Source of the DNA: Schistosoma mansoni
Taxonomy: Eukaryota > Platyhelminthes > Trematoda > Strigeidida > Schistosomatidae
Direction: 5' to 3'
Length of the DNA: 64,000 nt
Assembly: GCF_000237925.1 (NCBI RefSeq)
Contig: NW_017386001.1
Coordinates: 186,001-250,000 of the forward strand
Position numbers and translations under genes: made by a program. Numbering within the stretch: the stretch's first letter is position 1; every line of letters starts with the position of its first letter. The notes below the pieces were generated by a model. That model had not been told where the DNA came from. It made no database searches and worked only from the letters and a program-made list of their open reading frames with translations. This document shows positions 1-12,685 of the stretch, piece by piece.

Positions 1-2925
1 TGTAACATAGTTGTTTCATATTCCAGCCGCAACTTTTTCCCTTATCATTGCTAAGTATTCCACATACTGTACTTTGCCATGGTAGGTCTTCGGTTATAGT
101 ATCAGGCCAACGGATATGGAGTATTATGAGTAAAAAATTGTTGATAAATATCTGTACCTCATCGATGATGGTTGTAGTAGTTCTCCACGTTTAGGCTCTG
201 TACGATTAAACTGTCTCTACGTTTCTACTTAGAATTTTGACTTTGATAATGGTTGACAATTGTCTTAAGCTCTTTTTGTCCTTCAATTCTAGGAATGCTG
301 CCCTTGCTTTCACAATCCATTCCTTCACATTTGTATCAGATCCTCCCTGTTTATCGATAATGCTGGCCAGTTATGTGAAAGTTTTACCTGCTCCAGTGCT
401 CTTCATCAATCGTGATTCGGTTTGTACACTCTGTGTTGTATGTCAGAATCTTGCATTTTTCGATGTGTATGCTGAGGTCTATTGATTCAGAGATTGTTGC
501 TACACTGGTTGTCTTGACCTGCATTTGTTGTTGTGTATGGGATGGAAGAGCTAGATGATCAGCGAAGTTCAAATCGTTTAGTTGCATCCAAGCTGTCGAT
601 TGTATTCGTGCTTCTCCTGAGACGTGGAAGTCTTCATAATTTAATGGACCACAAGAAGAAAGAGGAAAAGCGAGAGTAGAAAGCCTTGTCTGACACCGGT
701 CCTCACTTGTAATGGATCTGTGAGCTGCTCTCCATGCACGACTTTGCAGTCAAATCCTTCGTAAGAATTCCGTATGGTGATAACAATCTTCTCAGATAAA
801 TCATAGTGTCGGAGGTTAGTTATATAGGGTTCTTTTATCCACACTGTTAAATTCTCTTTCATAATCAAGGAAGTTGATGTTTAGTGACGAGTTCCACTCA
901 AATGATTGTTCAATAATGATCCATAGTGTTGCAATTTGGTGAGTACATCATCGATGCTTACGGAATCCAGCCCGTTGATCTCGAAGTTGGGCGTCTACTC
1001 AATCTTTCATCTGGTTCAACAACCCTTTGTTGAAAACCTTTCCTCGTACCAATAGTAGTGTGATGCCCCTGTAGTCCTCACATTTGCTCAGATCTCCTTT
1101 CCTTGTTATTTTGATAAGGTATCTCTCTTTCCAACTGTCAGCATTTATTCTTCTTTCCAAATCCTTCTGAAGAGAGTGAATCAGTTACCTTTGTATTGAA
1201 CTTCTGTGCTTTGACTGGTATGATTTCTGTTGTTGCTGCTTTGTTACTCTATACTTTAATGGTGGTCTCGCTAATTTCTTCCATTGTTGGTGGGGTAACA
1301 TCTATAATGAGGTCTATGTGTGTTGGTTCGATGTCCGCTTGTTTCAGTAGAATTAGTCTATACAAGAGCTTTTCGCATTATTCTGCTCACCTGTTTTGAT
1401 GCTCTTGAACTTCGGTGTTTGGGTTGCCTTCTTTGTTCTTGAATGGTCTCTTTGGTTGATTATATTTCCTACTAACTTCTTGGTTATACCATACTTTTGA
1501 CACATGTTTTCTTCTCATGCAGTTTTTTCCTATGTCATTACTAGATTTTCCACATATTTTCGGCTGTAATGTTATTTTTCATTTGTTTGTTTCCTTCTGT
1601 ATATTCAACCTGTACCCTAATTTTATTGACTTCTTTTTGGCTGTTGCTGACTTCTGTCTTCTTATTTTTCATTTCTTGAATCATGTCCAGATTATCTATA
1701 AAGATCGATTGTTTATGCTAGTAATTGTTGAGGCCCACAACCTCCTAACACGTTGAGGTTATAATTTCACCGTTCCTCTTCTAAATGTTCCCATAGTGGT
1801 TTCCTCTTTTTGAGTAGATCTCATAAGGCTTGCAAACTATTGTTCAGGGCAACCTTGAATTCGCTGAATTGTTTAAGATCTCGAGGTAAGGCTGCACTAA
1901 ACTGTTGAAGTGTAGCTTGTTCAGCTGTCCGAGAGTTGTTTAGATTCAGTTTTAGCTTAATCACCAGTATGCGGTGATCTGAAACTATATCAGCTCCGCT
2001 ATTTTGTCTTATACGTTATCCATGAACCTTGTGAATTTTTGATTGATGTAGATTTAATTAATGTCATTTTCTGTGATGTGTTCCAGTGAAACGCATATAG
2101 CTTTGTGTATAGATTTGTGGGAAAAAATCGTACTATCTATCACCCTTTTGTTGAGACCACATAGATTGGCAAGTATCCCCCCTCTCTTGTTCTCTTGTCC
2201 AAGTCCATGTCGTCCCATGATATGTTCATACTCGGTGTTGTCCATTTCGACCTTAGAGTTTGAGTCCTCCATCAGGATGGTCAATTATTTTCGTGTTTAT
2301 TTCTCTATGATGGACTACAGACTCTCATAGAACTGATTTGTACCATATTCACTGCTGTAGCATTGGATAATATTCACTGTATTCTCTTCCTTCTTTGTTT
2401 TAAAGGATGATTTGATAATTGTGGACCCATGAGATTTCGATGCAGTTGGCGTTTTTCATGCTTCCTTGGAGAGTATCAGTGTAACTTCTTGTTCATGTGT
2501 GAGTCATTTTCTTCCTCGTGACCAGAATACAACACTATTTCTCTTGTAGATAGTCTTTTCTGTTCAAATTATATCCAATCGGTTTCACTTATTTCAAGCA
2601 TCTTCACGGTGTATCATTTTTATTGTCGCAGCTATTCGAATGGTCTTTTTGGTTTTCTATATTGTCCACATATTCCTTGTAGTTATATTGATTGTTGCTC
2701 TGGCTGTTGGTAAGGTTATCGGCTTCTTGACTATCGAAGTATTTTGGCTTTCACCATAAGGTGACATAATTGTTTAAATGTTTAGAATGTTTGTTTATTA
2801 GGGTCTTTTAGCAATTTTTTCCTAACAGGTTGGGTTTGTTAACCTCACTTTCAACCCTCTTCACATATCCAGGACTGGGACTGCCAGCTACCCTAAATAT
2901 GTTGGAGGTAGACTTAAAAGTAACT
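1..2925 (-). mobile_element. RTE-clade (SR2-like) LINE, near-complete body, cut by the window edge
   Basis: Minus-strand remnant of an RTE-type non-LTR retrotransposon. Around 2284-2054 it reads like an APE endonuclease (a GRHGLGQENKRGG block, then ANLCGLNK). At about 720-660 it has the reverse-transcriptase block VRTGVRQG, and near 430-240 the NTECTNRITID region typical of the C-terminal part. About 2760-2925 looks like 5' UTR. Stops and frame changes break the reading frame throughout, so it is a dead copy. The 3' end lies left of base 1. RTE assignment rests on the order endonuclease, RT, C-terminal [12 protein letters not shown] module seen in the shorter copies of this window. Confidence 0.85.
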
Positions 2926-2929
2926 TAAC

Positions 2930-3756
2930 CAGGAATTAATCCAACCAAAGTAGAGATGAACTATTACAATTATAAATCAAGCATTGATATAAATATAATC
3001 AGCTCTGGTTACATATCTGTGTACTTTTTAAACCATATAGGTTACGAATAATAATGCAGAAGCAAGCTAATATTTATTCTACGCTACATGAAGATAATTA
3101 CCAAGGTTGAGTAGGAACCTTTGTTGAACTGATGGGAAAGGGCCTATATATTATCTCACTGATAACAATTGAATAGGAAAGTATCATTTTGTATACATTC
3201 AATCTTTATGATACTGTATTGTGTTGAATAACTTATTATTAATGAATTCCTAAGTGCCTTGAAAATAGTTTATATTTTTGTGCTTTTAAGCTATTAATGT
3301 CATATATGATTAGATAACTCACTTCTAAACAGAACTTTATATCCAACAATTATAAATTCACCAGTAAACATTAAAAAAAATTTAATCTCAAAGGTTGGTT
3401 ATCCGATGGCTACTAAATTTAGAAGTTCGAACAAAATATTCTGCATTTTTTCATAAAGCAAAAAGATAAGTCTACTCAGTCACTTGATTTTCAATGATAA
3501 ACTATAAGCCAATATAAATCTATCTCTTCACCATTCCATCAGTTTCAAATTCAGTCATGATCAATGTATAGAGCCTGGTACAAATGTGTATTAAGTTAGA
3601 TTTTCATACCTTTAGTAGTACTGTGATTAAATTTACAAGATAAAAAATGGTAAGAAAAAAATATATTCAAAATCAAAGTGTAGTGACAATAATGAGAAAG
3701 ATTAAAAATTCAGAGTACAATTCGAAAAGATAAAAATAAAAGGTATATATGAATAA
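2930..3756. other. AT-rich stretch without a recognised gene
   Basis: No ORF with coding character and no recognised repeat boundary seen. It separates the RTE LINE from the Merlin element. Confidence 0.5.
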
Positions 3757-4548
3757 GTACTACAGGACGAGATCATAATTTATGGACGAGTCAATCAGAA
3801 GCGTTTGAGGGATCTCAAGGTTAAAGCGGCAATTTCAGTACCTGATGTTCATGTACAATCGGTTCACAGAGGTTTTTAGAGTAGACTTAACAATTAAGCA
3901 GCTACAATAAATGAAACTACTAAGAAGTTGCCGTATTTGTAATTGCGGTAATTAAATGACTCGTAGACCATGTGCAGACTACCGCGATGTTGTCCTTCGT
4001 TGTAACATATGTTGGAGGAAGACGTTTGCTAGAATAGGAAGCTTTTTCACTCGATCCAGATTGTGACTGAGGCATATTATAATAATTACCGCGAACTGTA
4101 TAATAAAAGCACCAGTAACATTGGCTGATTTAATCGCAGATTTTACGGAAAATTCGGCTGTTCAGTGTTAAGAATATTTCAGGAACATGTCCATAATAAA
4201 AATGATAAACTTACACAACCGGAGTACACTCAAACAATACTGAAGCTATGTGGTCAAAGCTGAGAGTGTTTTTGTGACCTTATGATGACTCGAGAGACCG
4301 ACTGTTATGGAGCCGTATGGATGGGTCCCTCTATACCTTATGCATTACGATTTTAGAACCTTTGAACCTCTTTCTAACCTTGACAGGATTTAGGACCATA
4401 TATAAGAAGTGTATCCACTTCAATTCTTTGGTTTTGTATATTATATTTTTACTCTATAATAACTGTTCCGTGACTAGCTAATATTTCTCGAGGTCATTTT
4501 ATATTCGTTCAAAGGTCGTCCATAAATTATAGTCTCGCCGTACTACAG
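3757..4548 (+). mobile_element. Merlin-type non-autonomous DNA transposon with 8-bp target duplication
   Basis: The element spans 3765-4540 (776 bp) and is flanked by identical GTACTACA at 3757-3764 and 4541-4548. Its ends are inverted repeats related to GGCGAGACTATAATTTATGG. The interior (about 3957-4180) is a decayed N-terminal transposase-like segment: a cysteine pair, then an RxGxFFTRS-like block. Eight- to nine-bp target duplications and an IS1016-like transposase are diagnostic of the Merlin superfamily, which is known from schistosomes. No DDE catalytic half is present, so it could move only in trans. Near-identical relatives lie at 21826-22599 and 50185-50947. Confidence 0.85.
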
Positions 4549-5455
4549 ATTAAGATCTACAAAACTATAAAAAGTGTATGCAACGGCGACTTTTTTAAAT
4601 AGGAAAGAAGAAATAATGAAAATGGAATAGAAATACTTTTTTTGACTCCATAGTATTATTTTTTTTAAAGAGAAGATAAAACAGTATCATCTTTTAAAGA
4701 TACTGTTATAACGGTCCGTTTTCCTTTTTACATGTGAATGGGACGTTAATTTACCTTGGACGAATATCTACATTAGATTCCCTCCCAGTGTCTATTCTAC
4801 AGGACTTCAACACAACTCAGATCAAGAGCACGTGATTAGCCTGACTAGAACGTGAATATATTTCCACACCAAATCCCGACACAATTCAACAACAATAAAC
4901 AACCAATCAATAATAAGAAATAATAAAGACACCTGTCAGATTATCTACGTATCTGACTAAGCAGACAACCAATCCTCATCCACACATCAGATACCCTTCT
5001 TTTTTAAATAACAAGCAATAATTTCATATTACATATAGCCTTGACAGTTTTTAAATAATGTAATTAAAACAAATAAACATAACAGTTAACTATGCAAGTT
5101 CTTTATCAATCTAACTAATAAATGTTCAACATACAATGATAAATATTTTGTGCGAAATAGTTGAAATCAGTTGAAAAGAAGCCTCTGATCTGTTTTCATC
5201 CTGATTAGAGTTCATTGATAGGTCATATTCGAAATCTTTAGAAACACAATGGCCTTTCCAGGGATTTGAAACCTTATTAACTAGTTCTTCAGTCACAGAT
5301 ATTGTCGCTGAATGAAATACCGTAGGACTGATATCTTAATATTAAAACTGCTCAGATATAACAGAACCATATCTATATACTTATACTTTATACATTGTGA
5401 AGTTAGATTGTCATGAATTCATTCACACCGAATTTTTTTAATAATATTTTATGAG
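4549..5455. other. AT-rich stretch without a recognised gene
   Basis: No coding signal or clear repeat seen. Confidence 0.5.
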
Positions 5456-5459
5456 CTTT

Positions 5460-6194
5460 ATAACAGTAGCAGAAGCCTCTATGTCAGTGGGTCTCAACAT
5501 ACATAAAGGAAAAAGCAAGATCTTCAAATACAACACGGAGAACACCAACCGAATCACATTTTATGGAGAAGCTCCGGAAAATGTGGGATTTTTCACGTAC
5601 CTGGAAAGCATCATCGATCAACAAAGAGGATCAGATAGAGACGTAAAGGTGAGGATTGGCAAAGAAAAGACAACATCCCTACAGCTGAAGAACATATGGA
5701 ACTCAAAACAACTGTCAATCAATATCAAAGTGAGAATCTTCAATACGGACGTCAAGACAGTCCTACTGTATGGAGTTGAAACGTGAAGAACTACTACGAC
5801 CACCATCAAAAAAGTACAAGTATTTATAGACAGTTGTCTACGCAAGATATTCAATATCCGTTGACCGGATACTATGAGCAACAGCCTATTGCAAGAGAGA
5901 ACAAACCAACTTCCGTCTGAAGAGGAAATTAGGAAAAGATGTTAGCAGTGGATAGGACATACATTACGGAAATCATCAAACTGCATCACGAGGCAAGCTC
6001 TAAGTCTGAATCCTAAAGGTGGACAGAAAATAGGAAGGCCAAATAACTCACCGAGTAGAGAAATGGAAGTAGACATGAAAGGGATGAATAGCAACTGGAA
6101 ACAAATGGAAAGAATCATCCAGGACAGGGTTGGATGGAGAGTGCTGGTGGGCGGCCTATGGTTCTCGACGAGGAGTAACAGGCATAAGTAAGTT
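5460..6194 (+). mobile_element. RTE/SR2-like LINE, 5'-truncated 3' end
   Basis: Translates as the C-terminal RTE module: VGLNIHKGKSKI, LQLKNIWNSKQLS, IKVRIFNTDVKTVLLYG, then RTNQLPSEEEIRKR and [12 protein letters not shown], ending [12 protein letters not shown]. At least two in-frame stops are visible. The 3' end is the family-typical AACAGGC followed by (GTAA)n. Confidence 0.85.
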
Positions 6195-6522
6195 CACAAT
6201 AGTAACTTAACTGTGTACCATTTTTTATTCAAAAGTCAGAATGAAGTAAATATGATATTCTTCGCTTTATATAATTCAGTATACACAGTATTCAGATGTA
6301 TCCTTGATCCATTTTTCTCTTCTTTATATGAGTTCTGCTTGAATAAACATGATCGGTTAATTGTGTATCTGGATGACTTAAGGAATTTATTGAGTAGTAA
6401 TTATATATCATGTTGTCTCTTACAAATACGAGGATATTAAAATAGCAAGAGGTTTAGATTATTGTTTTCTTTTTTAGTCAATTTACTAAATCTGGAAATG
6501 AATTTATCAATTAATAACTTTT

Positions 6523-6636
6523 CATGAGTCGATTAAAGCTAGACTACCATGGAAAACCTGGAGGCACTGGACGGCCGTTTCATCCTATTGTGAGGCTCCT
6601 CACTAGTGCGCATCCACGATCCCGCTACTACTGATT
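6523..6636 (-). repeat. SINE family B fragment (hammerhead-bearing), minus strand
   Basis: Matches the tail and ribozyme part of family B: complement of the shared GGTCTAGCTTCAATTGACTC tail, then the hammerhead region. The conserved ribozyme core is altered and the tRNA-like head is missing. Confidence 0.75.
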
Positions 6637-6858
6637 TTCCTTAGCCATATGGAGTAGTTTCGTGAAAAGTACAAATACTGTGCGTGAAAAAACTGTCAAT
6701 GTTTGTGAAGAGACAAAAGTCTCTAATTAACTGAGAAATGAATTGGCAGTAATAATATAAATACACCACAGTTCACGGGTATCGTTTTATTTTTAACATC
6801 AACCATTAGTGAGACATTATCACTGGACGACTATATTATATAAAAAAAATTAATACGT

Positions 6859-7363
6859 TGTTGTTATGTCCTAAAGAAGAATTAATGAATGGTAACTGCT
6901 GGGAATTATATATAGACCATTATTACATATATTCTTATTGTATAACTATAAAGTAATTAGACTATATATATTTATATTTCTCGTATTATAAACTTCCATT
7001 TGACCTATGGACTATTATTACACGATTTACTACTCTTAAGTTATTTCCAATCTGTTAGTGACGGCACCTCATAATCACAGCCACTTTTTGGCTTGATCTT
7101 GTATAATTGTTATTCGCTATTTTATGGTATAATGTAGTCTGATTTGCTTGTATACTAAACCACGTAAATTTGAAATACATGATTTATATAGTGAAAGCTG
7201 AGATTGTGTTCTGGACTCAGACGGACAGGGTAAGGCGAGAAGAACCAACAATGACTCAGAGTTGACTCCAGGCTGTTCGTACTGGTTAACGCGTCATTGG
7301 TTTGGAACAGTGCCAAGGTCATAAAAGTCGTGTTCTACTTGGAAATTTAGTCACGTTATAATT
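6859..7363. mobile_element. LTR-like fossil, family unassigned
   Basis: About 505 bp, diverged but colinear with 14297-15026. It begins TGTTAT like that copy. Shared landmarks are a GACCTATGGACTATTATTAC block, TTTTATGGTATAATGTAGTC and GTTCTGGACT. Interpreted as an old solo LTR; no internal retroelement genes adjoin it. The right boundary is approximate. Could be another kind of dispersed repeat. Confidence 0.4.
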
Positions 7364-7825
7364 AACCGGATAAAAGTCATGACAGTTGTAAAGTTGAATT
7401 CGTTTTATTTACATTGTTTTTATAGCACTTCAAATAGTGACAAGTCAACCACTTAAAATATGAGCTTTGTTACACAGGTACCTGATGTTGGTTAATTTGT
7501 TGCTTGTCTTTAGTTGCCAAGAGTTATATTTTCTGTAACTTAGGCATTTTGTTTGTGAATCTCATAGACTTAAAAATGCAAAACTTCGTAGAGGTTATAG
7601 ATGTACACTGTTTAGGAGTGTAGATAAGTTAAGTAAGCTCACGTCATAGACTTGTAACTCTGAGGTTTCAATTTAATTTGTACGGATTTGGGTTATCCAT
7701 TTGTTGATATTCTTGGATGAATTTTGGTCAGTCTTTGTTGACATATATATGTGCATACTTTGCAGCTAACCTTGATATAACCGTTTCGTCATGAAATTTT
7801 ATATAATAAATAGATTATAGACAAC

Positions 7826-8080
7826 TCGAAGAGAACAAACCAGCTCTCAGCTGAAGAGGAAATTAGAAAAAGACTCTGGAGGTGGATATGACATATATTG
7901 AGGAAATCATCAAAGTGCATCATGAGGCAATCCCTAGCTTGGAATCTTTAAGCCAAAAGAAAAAAAAAGACCAAAAAACAACTGGTAAAGATTATTCAGG
8001 GCAGAGCTGGATGGAAAATCCTGATAGGGGGCCGATGCTCTTCTATGAGGGCTAACAGGTGTAAGTAAGTAGTTAGTTAG
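7826..8080 (+). mobile_element. RTE/SR2-like LINE 3' tail
   Basis: About 250 bp of the last coding part and tail (GAGAACAAACCAGCTCTCAG onward), ending GCTAACAGGTGTAAGTAAGT. An internal deletion and frame changes mark it as old. Confidence 0.75.
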
Positions 8081-8339
8081 CTGGCAAATCCAGAACATGT
8101 ATTTAATGCTATTTGGGACTCATCGTTTGGATGTACCTGTAGTCTTGTATTGATGTTCCCACTGGGATTCAGACGTATTATCTCTCAGTTTAAGCAGTGA
8201 ATACGTAATCTATTGAATTACTGATTTCAGGAAGCTATATATTCCTTCAATGGATACAGTATTTATATCTTCCAGAGAGAGGATTTGAATTACTCCGTTG
8301 TTGTTATGCTTAATTGGATTTAAATTTAGACTCATTACA

Positions 8340-8475
8340 CAGGTTAGTGACTCTTTGGACTTAAAATCTAAGTGGATAACGCTTTCGGGATTTGGATTGA
8401 AAGTTACTGGGTTCGGGCGTTAGTCCAGACACCAACCAGGAATGCAGGTAAATCCAACCGACGAGTACTTCATGG
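8340..8475 (+). repeat. Degenerate Smα-like (family A) element
   Basis: Weak match to the tRNA-like head and ribozyme half of family A (AAGTGGATAACGC, ACTGGGTTCGGG, GGTAAATCCAACCGACGAG). Strongly diverged; the ribozyme core is not preserved. Confidence 0.45.
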
Positions 8476-8479
8476 GAGG

Positions 8480-9720
8480 AAAAGTCAGTTCACTGTTCCG
8501 CTTTTGGTCACAGTTCATCTTGTCTATAGGAGACCCGTTAACGTTATTTGAACGACTACATATTCATGAAAAGACGTTGCCACAAATGTGATAATATTTT
8601 GTAGTGACATTCAACATGATTCAATGTCTTATGCTGATCAATCATTCATAACTACAGAGTTATAGTAGCAGTTAATAGACAACTGAGAATATTACTACAA
8701 CAACGGTACATATTCTACCCGGAACTAGATCATCAAAATAAAAATGACTAGTAGAAACTCACCAAACTGCTGGTTACTTGTATTGTTATAAATTTCCAGC
8801 TGTCTGAGAAAAGCAGTGAGTTTTAATTTTACAATACTATCTCTGGATCAATATACAGTCTGTACTGTGTGCACTTAAGGAAGAAGTATCCATTTTTATT
8901 GACCTATCTAATTAAATTATTAAACTGGGTAATCATTGTTGAATGTTAGTTTCTATATAGATTCGATAAAATGAGGTAGCTAATTTTTAAGCCATAACTT
9001 CATCGTTTTAATCTAATCTAGTTTTTCCATTAAGTGGATTGAAGTTACAAAGACCTATAAAGTTATCAAAGTTTAGTTAAAACGGTTACTGTTAACAGAA
9101 TCACTTTATTTATAGTTTATTAGAAGTTAACTTGATTAAAGAGCATCGTAACTTGAACAACAGAAAGATATGATTGACAAACTCATCTTTGGATGATTAT
9201 ATGTATGGTTAATGAATCAGCTATAAGAGAGGCAAGAATTAGATTCACAGATATGAGTAATTGATTGAAAATATTGTATTTATACCTCTATTTTGTCACT
9301 TGCTAGCATAAACTATGGTTTACATTATACAATTACCTCTTGTACAAAAAAGAAATCAAAATATATTGATTCTTTTATGTTTGTGCAAAATCATTTTTAC
9401 GACTCAGTCTTATTCAAATACAGGCTAAGGTTTTTTTTATTGATTTTAATTATAAAATAGAATAAACGTGTGAACAAACAACAAGTTCTAAATTATGGAT
9501 TATAAAACACATCGGGCGTCGTCTTATTGTCTGTAGGACTTTACATGTTGAGGTATAACAAGTAAAAGAATAATTTACTGACTTAGTTGCCTTGGAATTA
9601 CCAATATATTTAACTGACACGCACATTAAGTTTAACATCTTATGGTATTTTTTTTACTTAACAATTGATAAGTTTTTGACCAAAAATTGTGACTAAATTA
9701 CTTTTAAAAAACAGAAAACT
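8480..9720. other. AT-rich spacer without a recognised gene
   Basis: No coding signal seen; lies just downstream of the minus-strand NACHT gene and its adjacent SINE. Confidence 0.45.
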
Positions 9721-9726
9721 CTTAAA

Positions 9727-9935
9727 GAAGAGATTAAGCGCTCGCACGTGAGACTGATAGGTCCCGGGTTCGAATCCCACGAGGAGGGATCGTGGTTGCG
9801 CACTGCTGAGGAGTCCCACAATAGGACAAAACGGCTGTCCAGTGCTTCCAGATTTTCCATTGTGTTCTAGCTTCAATTGACTCGTGATCTCAGCTATTAA
9901 AATTACTATAGTATCCACAAAACCCCCTTCTGATC
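9727..9935 (+). repeat. SINE family B copy (tRNA-like head plus hammerhead region)
   Basis: Contains the B-box-like GGGTTCGAATCCC at about 9768-9780, then GCGCACTGCTGAGGAGTCCC and CCAGTGCTTCC, the two sides of stem I with the ribozyme core between. The GGACGAAAC part has become GGACAAAAC, which removes the invariant G, so this copy should not self-cleave. It ends with the family tail AATATCCACAAAACCCC-like sequence. Confidence 0.85.
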
Positions 9936-10063
9936 TTAAAGAAGAAACAAAATTTTGATTTTTTAATGAAAACAATTAATTCTATTTGAAATTAAGGTGT
10001 ACATGTATTTGACCATATAACTGAATCCACAATTACATTCTTTTCATTATATAATAGTATTCA

Positions 10064-11204
10064 TCATACAGATATATTATCTATCTTATTATAAATATGA
10101 TCTAACAAACTACTATTATTATAGTTGAGATCTAAACCAAACTTGCTCAAATCAATTAATTCTTCATTGCTATCCATTTCATTACGATGATGATCATCAT
10201 CATCATTGATAAAATCATCATCATTATTATCATCAATATTAGTTCCATCTCTTGTATTATTATTAACCGATAATGATTCAGCAAAACGTGTAAATAATTC
10301 ATCTAAATATTTTGCTCTTTTTTGTTTATTTGACCAAGAATTCTGTTCATCAGCTGTAGTCATGTTGATCGGTAATAAATATTTGATTCGATCATTTACA
10401 TTTGAATGAATGATACTTGGATATTTTGTTTGTTTTCTTATAGTGAATAATTTAAATTCTTTAAATGTATCTAATTTAACAATAATTAATCGTCCATTAT
10501 AACCTAATTGAATCTTAATTGATGGTAATTCTGATGATTCTAACGAAGTAGGTTTAACTTCATCAATTGGTGTCAATAATGCTCTACCAATAACTGGATA
10601 ATTATTATGAATTTGATTGTTATGTATGATAACAAGCCATGCATTATGATATTCCAATGAGTAGATAACACTTACAATATATAATTTATCTGGTGTAAAT
10701 TGAGCACATAATACTATAGGATCATTCTGTGTACCAGGTATTAAATTTGATGAGTTCAATAAAGCCAATATACTTCCATTTTGAAAGTTGATTAATCTTA
10801 AATTAGCATCTATCCCATAAGCACCATCTGAAGAAACATCAATTAGTTTATCTACTATTGACATTTGACTAATAATTAATTCATTATTTTGTTTATTTTT
10901 TAAATCTAACACTGTTATATTCAATGTTGAATTTTCTTGTTCTAACCATATATATTGTATAATCACTTTAGTAGGTTGTACTTCACATGTAAATAAACGT
11001 TGAACACTAGGTGTACGACAATAATCATCATGTTCTTTTAATAATTTATGTAAATTTACTTCATATATTAATTTTTTAAAATCTGGTGCTTCCAACATTC
11101 GAATCCATTGTCCATATTCACCACAACATAATACCAAATATCGATCATTATATATAATTTGTGTACCTTTGATAACTTGGATGTTGTAAAAATGAATATC
11201 CTAA
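10064..11204 (-). CDS. NACHT gene, C-terminal coding segment (after the frame break)
   Basis: The last coding part of the large minus-strand NACHT protein. It opens after a TAG at about 11204 and can be read in frame from IQVIKGTQIIYNDRYLVLCC onward to the stop at 10064. Repeated short hydrophobic strands (YLVLCC, KVIIQYIWLEQ, LIIVKLDTFKEFKLFTI) suit a beta-propeller C-terminal region, but no clear WD motif is present. The last 60 residues are acidic and low-complexity (DDDDHH, DNNDDD) and end in a leucine-rich LDHIYNKIDNISV tail. It overlaps the preceding open frame between about 11150 and 11204 in a different frame, so the join needs a short intron or a 1-nt change. No clear AATAAA was found near the stop. 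Confidence 0.75.
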
Positions 11205-12569
11205 AAATCGTCCATTTGTAGATCCATAACGTGATAATAAAGCTTGAGGTTTCACATCAATTTTATTCGTTGAAGTATTATTTTGAATATCTTTTGTGGA
11301 GTAATTTTTATGTAGATCTGTTAAACTAGATAACTTTGTATTACTAGCATGATCTGGTTTCAAAGTGTATATACCATACTTTGTTGACATATGAAATATA
11401 AATTCACCAATAATAGATATTTGACATCGTAATCCAGTGCCACCAATTTTATTATCTAAATCATATAAACGTATAACTGTTTGATCATATCCCATATTTG
11501 ATGTATCATTATTCTTTTCTCTTAAAGATGTGTAATAGTTTATATTTGGAAGTTTTGGTTTTCTATATTCCGCTTTTTCATTGTTCAATTCTGTATAATT
11601 GTTTTCTTTTGAATTGTCATCTTTATTGTCATTGATTATACTTTTAACACGATAAACTAGTGCTAATCTCTTTCCATCTGAACTTAAATGACGTTCACAT
11701 GGTGTATCTTCAAATATTGATGTCATTAAAAAGTTCGTTTCAAAATTATTCATAAAACTATCTTGTATATCTGGTTTCATACATTCAACTGAAATAACTT
11801 TTTGAGTTAAAAGATTATAATAAGAGAATAATTGTTGGTTGCCAATTTCAGTTGAATAGACAATATCCAATTCAGAATGATAATTAACTGTAGATAATTT
11901 TTTACCAATTGGTATTAATGCCATAGGTCCTTGATTTTTTGAACCTAATATAAGTACATTTATACTTGTTAAAATAATACTTCCATTTGTTACAACTATC
12001 AAACTGCCACCTCGAATGAAATATGCTTCATCTATAGCAGTTTTAAATGCATCTATTCTATGTATTTTTATAAGTATATTTGTACTAGATTTATTAGTAT
12101 TGGTTATTGGTCTACTCATGGTTATATTGGATGTCATTTGTGTTGATTGAACAGCATTGAATTCAATCAATTCAACCCATGTTTTATGAATAGATGATTT
12201 AATGAAATGTATTAAAAATGAACTAGTACTATCATTACCAAATCGTATTTGACTATTATGATATCCTTGTAGACCAGCAATTAGTAATCTTGAATTTATT
12301 TGCCATATACCTATTATTAGACGATAATCATTGACATTATATAATGCAGCTAAATATTTTTCATCTGGTGATATCCATAATTTCTTGACACTTACTTGAT
12401 GACGTACTTGATCAAGTATATTCATTGTCTCTGAATCCCATAAGAATGGAATATTGTTTTTCTTTTCTAGTGATACTTCTGATAGTGATTTAATTTGTAT
12501 ATTTTTTATATTCTTGTACAAGTTTAGTTCAAAGTTTGGCTTAATAGTACGAATTTCTTTGTTTGATAT
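11148..12569 (-). CDS. NACHT gene, third large coding exon (propeller-like region)
   Basis: Exon of the NACHT protein starting after the acceptor CCCTCCCTTAG at 12570-12580. It reads ISNKEIRTIKPNFELNLYKN and is in phase 0 with the donor at 15063. About 470 residues, open to a stop at 11148-11150. Strand-like segments (KLWISPDEKYLAALYNV, RLIIGIWQI, GKRLALVYRVK, TVIRLYDLDNK) resemble degenerate WD40 blades, each roughly 40-60 residues apart. Near its end, QALLSRYGSTNGRFLGYSF still looks coding, so the stop at 11148 seems premature. The frame then shifts by one relative to 10064-11204. Either a 55-nt intron (11201-11255, GT...AG, both sides phase 0) or a one-base indel would reconcile them; the donor GTGAAA is weak. 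Confidence 0.8.
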   Translation of the reverse strand: MSNKEIRTIKPNFELNLYKNIKNIQIKSLSEVSLEKKNNIPFLWDSETMNILDQVRHQVSVKKLWISPDEKYLAALYNVNDYRLIIGIWQINSRLLIAGLQGYHNSQIRFGNDSTSSFLIHFIKSSIHKTWVELIEFNAVQSTQMTSNITMSRPITNTNKSSTNILIKIHRIDAFKTAIDEAYFIRGGSLIVVTNGSIILTSINVLILGSKNQGPMALIPIGKKLSTVNYHSELDIVYSTEIGNQQLFSYYNLLTQKVISVECMKPDIQDSFMNNFETNFLMTSIFEDTPCERHLSSDGKRLALVYRVKSIINDNKDDNSKENNYTELNNEKAEYRKPKLPNINYYTSLREKNNDTSNMGYDQTVIRLYDLDNKIGGTGLRCQISIIGEFIFHMSTKYGIYTLKPDHASNTKLSSLTDLHKNYSTKDIQNNTSTNKIDVKPQALLSRYGSTNGRFLGYSFLQHPSYQRYTNYI

Positions 12570-12685
12570 CTAAGGGAGGGGGGAGGTTGAAAAAAATAAT
12601 TGAAACATTCTATTGATTATTAGATCATATTTTAACCGACTACTTATTTCTGTTCGGTTAAATAATTTAAGGGTATTGTTTAGTA

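Noticed and set aside
9760-9800. tRNA gene
   Set aside because: B-box-like sequence belongs to the SINE family B head; no cloverleaf with acceptor stem can be drawn.
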